Below are positions 1 to 5,596 of a stretch of 5,596 nt of DNA, one piece after another (positions within the stretch are counted from its first letter, which is position 1; every line of letters starts with the position of its first letter). The stretch spans positions 1 through 5,596 of the forward strand of contig JAFBAJ010000451.1 of the NCBI GenBank assembly GCA_019247865.1, in the 5' to 3' direction. Made by a program: the position numbers and the translations under genes. Origin of the DNA: Acidobacteriota bacterium. Its GTDB lineage: Bacteria > Acidobacteriota > Blastocatellia > Pyrinomonadales > Pyrinomonadaceae. The notes beneath the pieces are model-generated. The model was not told the DNA's origin. It worked only from the letters and a program-made list of their open reading frames with translations, and did no database searches.

Positions 1-1
1 C

Positions 2-1171
2 AATCCTGACGCCTACACCTTAGGCTCGGCAGATTTCTGGTGCTCTGAGGAAGAGTCTCTGCAAAAGCTCCGTCCGATCCTCGCCGGGCACGATGATATG
101 TTCGACGAGATGAAGAGATTTCAGACCGAGCACGGCAACCGCGTCACGCTCGCCGCAGGCAATCACGATATAGACCTCTGGTGGAAAAGAGTGCAGCAGG
201 AGATACAGGCTGCGGCCGGGCCTGTGGAATTTGAGATGGGCAATCTCTGGTACGGGCGTCACGACGGGAAGCTCCAGATCTCACACGGAAATATGTTCGA
301 CCCGGCGAATAAATTCAAGCACTGGGAGAATCCAATTCTTGACGGGCCGGAGGAGACCGCGCGGCTGGAGATGTGTCCGGGCACGCTCTTCATGGTCAAG
401 TTCGTCAACTGGATGGAGAAAGATTACCCGTTCGCAGACAATCTCAAGCCGGTCACGGCCCTCCGCAGTATTCTCTGGAAAGAGAGCCGTTTCAGCCTGG
501 TCGCAGCCGCCTGGGTGCTCACCAAGTTCGCGGCGGTCTATCGAAGCGCGGCCCTCGGACTGAAACAGGTGGACGAACTGGTCGGCACACGCATTGTGAA
601 GAGACTCAGGAACAATCAACAGTTCGCCGAAGATGTGGCGGGCCTGTACAGGAAAGTCCGCAATCCTGACGCGACAGCTCAAACAGTGCGGGACGAGCTG
701 CAAACAGAGGATGACGTGCTGCGGTTCCTGTTAGAGCTGATGCCCTGCCTTCCGGCCGAGGAGTGGATGAAGGTCTTCGATATTCCGGGAGCACCCAAGC
801 TCGGAATCGGCGGGGACGCGACCACGCTCTCCGTCTTTCAGAGCGGCTCCATGAATGACAAGCAGGTCTTGCAGAATGAGGCGGCCCGGCTCTTCAAGCA
901 GGCCAATGCTCCGCAGGTCGTCGTCATGGGACACACGCATCAACCGGATCGGATGGAGACCGAGAAGGGCGTCTATTACAATCCCGGATCATGGACGCGC
1001 TATATCGAGATCGAGAAGACGGACAATCTGACGCTCGAAGACCTGAAAGACGAGAGCCGCTTTCCCTATCGCCTCAATTACGTGCGCGTTGAAAGACAGA
1101 CCGATGGCTCGCTCACATCGGAACTCATCACACACGACGCTCAGGAAGGAAAGAAGAAGACAGAGACTTAA
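2..1171 (+). CDS. Calcineurin-like metallophosphoesterase, LpxH-type, N-terminus cut by window edge
   Basis: The frame is open from base 2 to the TAA at 1169-1171, so the first ATG inside the window (98) is internal and the true start lies upstream. The 389 visible residues carry the second half of the metallophosphoesterase signature: GNHD at residues 53-56 (bases 158-169), an HG pair at 95-96 inside SHGNMFD, and GHTH at 310-313 (929-940), followed by the NPGSW strand at 327-331 typical of the family. The DxH and GD motifs should lie upstream of the window. In the family these residues hold two metal ions and hydrolyse phosphoester or pyrophosphate bonds; the HGxxFD block resembles UDP-diacylglucosamine diphosphatase (LpxH) relatives. 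Between HG and GHTH is a long, mostly helical insertion (about residues 110-300), including a hydrophobic stretch at 164-187 that could touch a membrane but is too polar for a confident transmembrane helix. The substrate is unknown. Its place ahead of two peptidase genes suggests a role in that cluster rather than lipid A synthesis (inference). Confidence 0.9.
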   Translation, partial: NPDAYTLGSADFWCSEEESLQKLRPILAGHDDMFDEMKRFQTEHGNRVTLAAGNHDIDLWWKRVQQEIQAAAGPVEFEMGNLWYGRHDGKLQISHGNMFDPANKFKHWENPILDGPEETARLEMCPGTLFMVKFVNWMEKDYPFADNLKPVTALRSILWKESRFSLVAAAWVLTKFAAVYRSAALGLKQVDELVGTRIVKRLRNNQQFAEDVAGLYRKVRNPDATAQTVRDELQTEDDVLRFLLELMPCLPAEEWMKVFDIPGAPKLGIGGDATTLSVFQSGSMNDKQVLQNEAARLFKQANAPQVVVMGHTHQPDRMETEKGVYYNPGSWTRYIEIEKTDNLTLEDLKDESRFPYRLNYVRVERQTDGSLTSELITHDAQEGKKKTET

Positions 1172-1178
1172 TCATGGC

Positions 1179-1196
1179 GCGGGCGAGCGCGCCCGC
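1179..1196. other. GC-rich hairpin in the intergenic spacer
   Basis: GCGGGCG (1179-1185) and CGCCCGC (1190-1196) form a perfect 7-bp all-GC stem around an AGCG tetraloop. It is the only notable structure in the 68-bp spacer 1172-1239. No T-run follows, so it is not a standard intrinsic terminator. It could be an mRNA-stabilising or attenuating hairpin between the phosphoesterase and peptidase cistrons, or a copy of a dispersed extragenic palindrome. Only one copy was found in the window, so the repeat idea is untested. Confidence 0.5.
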
Positions 1197-1226
1197 ATCC
1201 TTCGCTCCCTCGCGTCATGCACCGGC

Positions 1227-1231
1227 AGGAG
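1227..1231 (+). promoter_or_regulatory. Ribosome binding site (AGGAG) fixing the peptidase start at 1240
   Basis: AGGAG lies 8 nt before the ATG at 1240-1242, an ideal Shine-Dalgarno distance. The alternative in-frame ATG at 1174 has its nearest purine-rich block (AGGAAGGA, 1143-1150) 23 nt upstream, which is too far. The 22 extra residues it would add are encoded largely by the GC-rich hairpin and look like low-complexity Ala/Pro/Arg/Ser sequence. The start at 1240 is therefore preferred. Confidence 0.75.
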
Positions 1232-1239
1232 ATTGTTCG

Positions 1240-2691
1240 ATGAGCGCCACGGTCGATCAGCAAGCCTACGAACAGATAAATCGGATTCGCCTGGAAGAGC
1301 TGCATCGCAGGCTGGTCAAATTATCCGGCCGCATTACGGAGTGGCTGCGTCATCATCATGAGAGCGACCGCGATGATAAAGGCGTCTACATGGGCCGGCA
1401 CAAAAGCCAGTTGGAGGCGATAGAGTCGGTTCTGAGCGGAGCCATCGAGAAGATACATGAACTGCTCCTGGAGATTGATCCGAGCGCGGATGTCGGAGCA
1501 GTTTATGAACAGGGCAGGGAATACGAAGAGGCGCTGATCTGGGTCGAGCGATTGTGGATATTTTTCCGCGAGAAGATAGATCAGCGAGATGACGCCCAAC
1601 TGAAGGATTTGCTGCGGGCAGCCGATGAAGTTGTCTGGAGTTGTTATCGGCAGGTCTTCATTGCGGCTGCAAAAAAGGGCGTCCAGCAAGGCCCCACTCC
1701 GCTCACCTACATCGATGCACAGTATTCGCCCGCCTCAGTCCAGACTGACAAAGGTCTTCCATCGCATCTCAAGTTGCAGGCGGAAATCGATGTGCTGGAT
1801 CAATACCATGAGGTGTTGCCAATTCCGCTCCTGCGGCTTCCGCCCTGGTGCATCGAAGCGCCGTGGTGGCTGGTCTTTATCGGGCACGAGATCGGCCATC
1901 ATATCCAGCACGAGCTGGAGCTCGTCGCCTACTTTGCGCAAGGCGTCAAAGCCGCCGCCGCCACCGTCGACGGGGCGGACGCAGAGAGCTGGGGACGGTG
2001 GGGCGAAGAGATTTTCGCAGACATCTTTTCCATTATGATGATGGGGCCGTCTGCTGTGTGGGCTATCACAGAGGTTGAATGGAGAACGTACTCGCAGATG
2101 AGCGAGCCCAAGACCACCTATCCGCCGGCGCTGGTGCGACTCGCCCTCATGGCGCAGGTCGCAGACCAACTGATGTCTGACGCTCAGGGCGTTCCGGGCA
2201 CAGACGGCACAGCAGCCTTACGTGGGATCAGACTTGACGCAGAGGCGGCGAAGCTGGAGACGGAGATGAAGGTGGTTCCGGCCGTGATCGCCTTCTCGCT
2301 CAAACCGCTGCCCCGTAATCTGGGAACGTTGCAGGAATTGTGTGGCTTCGATGCGGAGATCTTCCGCCGGTCGTACGGGAAGGCGGCGAAGTGGAGCAGG
2401 TTTCTGCGCGACGTGGGCACTATGCCGGTCGAACCACGTGTGGAAACGGCACGCCAGTTGACGAGCGGCGCTTTGATCGCGTGGGCCGAGCTCAGCGCCG
2501 ACCAGACGAAAACCGAAGCGGTGAGAGAAGCCGAGCGGCTTTCACTGGTCGCCAAAACTCAGGAACTACTGATTAGGAATGCTCCGCAAGGAACACGCGC
2601 GCCACTCTCTCCGAGCAGGAAGATTGCCGAGCAGGGGCGTCAATTAATCGAAAAATTCCGAGCCGCTCAAAAGCAGCGAAAGAACGATTAG
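1240..2691 (+). CDS. Gluzincin-like HExxH zinc metallopeptidase
   Basis: This is a 483-residue protein starting at 1240, where an AGGAG sits 8 nt upstream; a longer 505-residue form from 1174 is less likely. The zinc site is HEIGHH at residues 216-221 (from base 1885), giving ligands H216 and H220 and catalytic E217, preceded by the hydrophobic run WWLVFIG. A second motif, EEIFAD at 256-261, offers E257 as third ligand and D261 four residues on, the ExxxD arrangement of gluzincins (thermolysin-like clan), 37 residues after H220. Residues 1-160 look wholly helical and charged, possibly coiled coil; residues 265-483 are also mainly helical. There is no signal peptide or transmembrane segment, so the enzyme should be cytoplasmic, unlike secreted thermolysins. 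No named family was recognised beyond the catalytic core. It ends 11 bp before the CHAT-ATPase gene, so the two are probably co-translated and may act on, or activate, each other (inference). Confidence 0.85.
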   Translation: MSATVDQQAYEQINRIRLEELHRRLVKLSGRITEWLRHHHESDRDDKGVYMGRHKSQLEAIESVLSGAIEKIHELLLEIDPSADVGAVYEQGREYEEALIWVERLWIFFREKIDQRDDAQLKDLLRAADEVVWSCYRQVFIAAAKKGVQQGPTPLTYIDAQYSPASVQTDKGLPSHLKLQAEIDVLDQYHEVLPIPLLRLPPWCIEAPWWLVFIGHEIGHHIQHELELVAYFAQGVKAAAATVDGADAESWGRWGEEIFADIFSIMMMGPSAVWAITEVEWRTYSQMSEPKTTYPPALVRLALMAQVADQLMSDAQGVPGTDGTAALRGIRLDAEAAKLETEMKVVPAVIAFSLKPLPRNLGTLQELCGFDAEIFRRSYGKAAKWSRFLRDVGTMPVEPRVETARQLTSGALIAWAELSADQTKTEAVREAERLSLVAKTQELLIRNAPQGTRAPLSPSRKIAEQGRQLIEKFRAAQKQRKND

Positions 2692-2702
2692 GCCAGATTA
2701 CT

Positions 2703-5063
2703 ATGCAAGTCAGAATTGATGTGCAGCCGGTCACGGACGGCTGGGAAGTCAGAGTTGTTTACCCGGCCGCCCGGCCGGAGCCCGGCGACGCGGAAAGTGG
2801 ACAGCCCCTTTCGCACGGCCCGCGCCTGCTCAGACGTCTCGGTTCGGCGCAGGATTGGAATGCCTTCCCACTGCCTCCGCTCGCTGAAGTGGAGCAACTT
2901 CCGGCTACAGCCTCATATTACCCGTTGTGCGCCGCGACAGATGCGGGGACGATTGACGATTTTTACAGGAGAATAGTCGAACAGAAAGTGTCGGCCCCGG
3001 ATCAGATGGAAGCCTTCGGCAGCTACCTTTTCCTGACGCTGCTCGGCGAGGCCGTGTGGGAACAGTTGAAACCCATCGCGGAGACAGGCCAACTGGAACT
3101 GGCGCTCACGTGGCGCGAAGATGATCGGGCGATGAATCGCTTGCCCTGGGAGATGATGTTCATTCCGGGCAAGGTTTTTCTGGCCGCCGTGCCGCGCGTC
3201 GCCATCACTCGCCGCGTTGCCGGAGTCACACATGATTTAACGGAACTGCCTTCACCGCCTCGCGTGCTCTTTGTCGTCGGCACAGAGTTGACCAGGGATG
3301 TCATTCGTCCGGGCGCGGAATATCTGGGTCTCATCCGGACACTGGATAATGAGGGGCTGAGCCTTAAAACACATCTTCTGCTCGACGCGACGACGGATAA
3401 GTTGGAAGAGGCCGTCAAGTGGTTTCGCCCGACGGTCGTTCACTTTATCTGCCACGGCTGGGTGAACGACGGTCGCAGCTATATTCAATTGAGGGATAAA
3501 GACGATCAAAGTCCTTCGTCTTCTCTGGATGTGTATGGTGACGGGCTGCTGAGGCTCCTGCGTACGAAGCAGGATCTGCCTTTGCCGCCGATTGTCGTGC
3601 TCAATGCCTGTTATACGGCGAGCGGGGGAGCGGTCGAGGATTTGGTTCCGACAGGGCAAGTGTCTCTCCCGCTGGCGGTCGAGTTAGTGCGCGGAGATGA
3701 GCGGGGCGGGATTCCCATCGTCGTCGCCATGGCCGGGGAAGTCTCAGATCAGGCGTGTCGTCTCTTCACCAGAGGTTTTTACGCATCGCTGTTGGAGGAC
3801 GGCAACATTATACAGGCCGCCTCAGAGGGGCGTCGCTTCGGCATTCGCCACGGGAGCGACCCGCGAACGACTGTGGATTGGTCGTTGCCTGTGCTCTTTC
3901 TCTCAGAGCAGTTGAGCGAGGCGCACTTGTCCTTCCAGCTCGAAGCGAAAGATTCCAAATGGCAGCGCAAAGCATCCGCTTTTGCGACCGGACCTTATCC
4001 GGTTTTCTGCGGCCGGCTACCTTTCTTCAACCTGTACGACCTCCTGATGGCGGATGAGGGGATTGACCTCGCGCCCGCGAAACGTGGAGTCGACCTGCAG
4101 TTTTTATCCATCTACTCGGAGGCCGTGACGGACAAGGAGGGCAGCCAGCAGTACGGACGCACATGGCTCCTGAAAGAGCTCGCGGCACAGGCCGTGCGCG
4201 AAGGGCACGCGCCCTGCCTGATCGTGAACGAGGGGAAAAAGCAGGACTGGGCAGGCTCTATGGAGCACCTGCTCGATATCATCATGCCCAGGGCGTTGGA
4301 GACGGCCGCTATTTTTGAAGTGGATTGGGTCTGGGAATATATACCCAAACTGCGACAGGCGAAGAAGGGGAAGCTGTTGCCGAAAGCATTAAAGCTGCCT
4401 CAGCGTCTGGTAGACCTGCACTTGAATTTCAATCTGGATCCGCTGCGGCCAGAGCTTCTCGCACAGGCTCTGTGCCTTGATCTGCAACGCCTGTTGGAGA
4501 AACTGCGCGCGCTGCGCCCGGAAAAGGAGCGTGACCGAACCAAGTTGCTGCTGCTGATCGACGACGTGCATATGATGGACGAGGGAGCCAAGATTCTTCT
4601 TAATGATTTCTTCGGCAACTTCGGCCTGCGCGCCTTTCGTCAGGAGATGCGCGCCGTCTTCACCTACACTCTGGATAAAAGCCAGCAGACGACCGTCGAT
4701 GTCATCAAAGAATGGTTGGAGCGAACTGCCTGGAGCCAGGCGGTGCCGCTGAAAAAATTCGAGCCGCCGCGAGAAGACCGTCTTGCTTACGCTTACTACC
4801 TGCTGAACTGGCGGCACGAAGGCGGCGAGCAGGAGGGCAAGCGCTATCCCCTGACACTGGTCGAAGGTCTGACCAAAGAGTGGGAGGATTACGTCTTCGG
4901 CTCCTTCAATGACGAGGTTAAAGGAGTGCCTTCCAAGATGAACATCGAAGCCCGCGCCGTGGTCAGGGCGATCCGGCGTGTGCCCTCCCCGAAGCTGCTG
5001 CGCGAGGCCAACGATGAAGATTTCATCGCCTGGATGAAACAAGAGCGAGGTCTTGGGAAATAG
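2703..5063 (+). CDS. CHAT-domain cysteine peptidase fused to a P-loop (AAA/STAND-like) ATPase
   Basis: This 786-residue protein has two modules. The first (about 90-405) is a CHAT domain, a caspase-like peptidase: an LPWE motif near residue 148, catalytic H251 in HFICHG (247-252), catalytic C303 in VVLNACYTA (298-306), then the conserved stretch with FY, an ALL-type helix and GRR, ending in WSLPVLFL (393-400). The second (about 425-786) is an NTPase: CGR at 436-438 resembles the GR motif that opens many STAND ATPases, the P-loop is GSQQYGRT (480-487) with Arg instead of the usual Lys, and the Walker B is LLLLIDD (615-621). The strand-loop-helix pattern around the P-loop supports the fold. The tail (about 680-786) could be a lid or winged-helix part. 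There are no TPRs, unlike TPR-CHAT proteins such as Craspase. The start ATG follows the upstream stop by 11 bp and has no clear Shine-Dalgarno, suggesting translational coupling. The likely role is an NTP-gated protease; the substrate is unknown. Confidence 0.88.
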   Translation: MQVRIDVQPVTDGWEVRVVYPAARPEPGDAESGQPLSHGPRLLRRLGSAQDWNAFPLPPLAEVEQLPATASYYPLCAATDAGTIDDFYRRIVEQKVSAPDQMEAFGSYLFLTLLGEAVWEQLKPIAETGQLELALTWREDDRAMNRLPWEMMFIPGKVFLAAVPRVAITRRVAGVTHDLTELPSPPRVLFVVGTELTRDVIRPGAEYLGLIRTLDNEGLSLKTHLLLDATTDKLEEAVKWFRPTVVHFICHGWVNDGRSYIQLRDKDDQSPSSSLDVYGDGLLRLLRTKQDLPLPPIVVLNACYTASGGAVEDLVPTGQVSLPLAVELVRGDERGGIPIVVAMAGEVSDQACRLFTRGFYASLLEDGNIIQAASEGRRFGIRHGSDPRTTVDWSLPVLFLSEQLSEAHLSFQLEAKDSKWQRKASAFATGPYPVFCGRLPFFNLYDLLMADEGIDLAPAKRGVDLQFLSIYSEAVTDKEGSQQYGRTWLLKELAAQAVREGHAPCLIVNEGKKQDWAGSMEHLLDIIMPRALETAAIFEVDWVWEYIPKLRQAKKGKLLPKALKLPQRLVDLHLNFNLDPLRPELLAQALCLDLQRLLEKLRALRPEKERDRTKLLLLIDDVHMMDEGAKILLNDFFGNFGLRAFRQEMRAVFTYTLDKSQQTTVDVIKEWLERTAWSQAVPLKKFEPPREDRLAYAYYLLNWRHEGGEQEGKRYPLTLVEGLTKEWEDYVFGSFNDEVKGVPSKMNIEARAVVRAIRRVPSPKLLREANDEDFIAWMKQERGLGK

Positions 5064-5065
5064 AG

Positions 5066-5596
5066 ATGACAGAAGCTCATGTCGCCTCAGTCTCAGTTGA
5101 AGAGTATAAAAAGCTCTTCACTGCTGAACTGGAAAAGGAGAGGGCAGAAGAGCAGGCACGCCTCGCGCGCTCTGTCCCGCGTGAGGCGCTGCTCTGGATG
5201 GCGCTCGCACCCGGCTGGACTATCCCTCTGGCCGAGCGATGCGGGTTTCCCGCCGGGCGTGGCGGGGTGCGCAAAGTCTTCGAGCAGTTGCAGCACAGCG
5301 GCCTCATCGAATCGACCGGTTCGTCGCACGGCGGCAAGCAAAAGGCTGAAACCGCCTACTATTACATGAGCAACAGCGAGCGCGACAACGTGTTGTCGCA
5401 GTACACGTCGAGCGAAGCCAGGTTCGCTCCGCTGCACGCGACGCTCCATAAAATTGGCGGCCGGATGCAGCCGGCCCTCGTCAAAATGCGCGACGTGCCC
5501 GCACCCTTGCGTCGTTGGGCGCTCCTTGCCGCCAACGCCCGGACGACTCAAGGCATGAGCAGGGTCTTTGATAAAGCCATCGAACAGGCTTTTCGG
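5066..5596 (+). CDS. Winged helix-turn-helix protein, C-terminus beyond the window
   Basis: The ATG at 5066 lies 2 bp after the CHAT-ATPase stop, with a weak purine run GGGAAA at 5055-5060, and the frame stays open for 177 codons to the last base. Residues 11-36 form a highly charged helix (many E, K, R), a possible coiled coil. Residues 38-110 fit a winged helix-turn-helix: helix ALLWMALA (41-48), a turn, helix PLAERCGF (54-61), recognition-like helix GVRKVFEQLQHSGLIE (67-82), then a wing rich in S, G, K and ending in the strand TAYYYMS (96-102). Residues 120-177 are basic and helical and may begin a further domain. Such domains bind DNA in transcription factors, but in STAND-type signalling proteins they also serve as protein-interaction or regulatory modules next to an NTPase. 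Because the gene is cut, it could be an operon regulator or a large sensor protein; no choice is possible from here. No Walker motif is visible in the part present. Confidence 0.75.
   Translation, partial: MTEAHVASVSVEEYKKLFTAELEKERAEEQARLARSVPREALLWMALAPGWTIPLAERCGFPAGRGGVRKVFEQLQHSGLIESTGSSHGGKQKAETAYYYMSNSERDNVLSQYTSSEARFAPLHATLHKIGGRMQPALVKMRDVPAPLRRWALLAANARTTQGMSRVFDKAIEQAFR

Noticed and set aside
1..672. Exact 12-base direct repeat CAATCCTGACGC at 1-12 and 661-672
   Set aside because: About one exact 12-mer pair is expected by chance in 5.6 kb, and both copies fall in the same reading frame of the phosphoesterase coding Asn-Pro-Asp-Ala.
1179..1200. Intrinsic terminator after the phosphoesterase gene
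   Set aside because: The hairpin is GC-rich, but no T-run follows it and the downstream gene has its own good ribosome binding site on the same strand.
2763..2786. CCGGCC-rich repeated stretch near the start of the CHAT gene
   Set aside because: It is not a perfect palindrome and codes for a Pro/Ala/Arg-rich linker, so coding bias explains it.
4389..5042. 217-codon open frame on the minus strand
   Set aside because: It lies wholly antisense to the ATPase half of the CHAT gene, whose Walker B and domain pattern are clear; long antisense frames are common in GC-rich coding DNA and this one shows no recognisable motif.
5098..5120. Inverted repeat TGAAGAG / CTCTTCA around an AT-rich loop (TATAAAAAG)
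   Set aside because: It resembles an operator or promoter patch, but it sits inside codons 11-19 of the winged-helix gene and a 7-bp stem with a 9-nt loop is unremarkable there.
5079..5551. Open frames 5079-5369 (+) and 5093-5551 (-)
   Set aside because: Both overlap the frame from 5066, which has a sensible start 2 bp after the upstream stop and a convincing winged-helix pattern; the alternatives are low-complexity Ser/Arg-rich or motif-free.
1..5596. tRNA, rRNA, CRISPR array, insertion sequence or transposase
   Set aside because: No repeat-spacer pattern, cloverleaf, terminal inverted repeats or transposase motifs were seen; almost the whole window is accounted for by the four coding regions.

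Overview
The window holds four tightly packed genes, all on the + strand, with both outer genes cut by the window edges. In order they are: (1) the C-terminal 389 residues of a calcineurin-like (LpxH-type) metallophosphoesterase; (2) a 483-residue gluzincin-like HExxH zinc peptidase; (3) a 786-residue fusion of a CHAT-type cysteine peptidase to a P-loop (AAA/STAND-like) ATPase domain; (4) the first 177 residues of a protein with a short charged helix followed by a winged helix-turn-helix, whose remainder lies outside the window. The gaps are 68 bp, 11 bp and 2 bp, with no terminator-like hairpin plus T-run between any of them. One polycistronic unit is the simplest reading.

No taxonomic marker is present. 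By eye the DNA is moderately GC-rich (high fifties percent) with no obvious change in composition between genes. CHAT peptidases and multi-protease operons of this kind are typical of bacteria with large genomes and complex life styles (Acidobacteriota, Myxococcota, Chloroflexota, Cyanobacteriota and similar soil or multicellular lineages). A soil-type, perhaps acidobacterial, source is only a weak guess.

Layout: 2-1171 phosphoesterase; 1172-1239 spacer with a GC-rich 7-bp hairpin and the ribosome binding site of the next gene; 1240-2691 metallopeptidase; 2703-5063 CHAT-ATPase; 5066-5596 winged-helix protein, continuing past the edge.

Functional reading (inference): two different peptidases (cysteine and zinc), an NTPase module fused to one of them, a phosphoesterase and a DNA- or protein-binding winged-helix protein in one cluster look like an NTP-regulated conflict system (phage defence or programmed cell death), in which a sensor/ATPase switches on proteolysis. 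The sequence supports the domain calls well. It does not by itself prove the defence role, the activating signal or the substrates.
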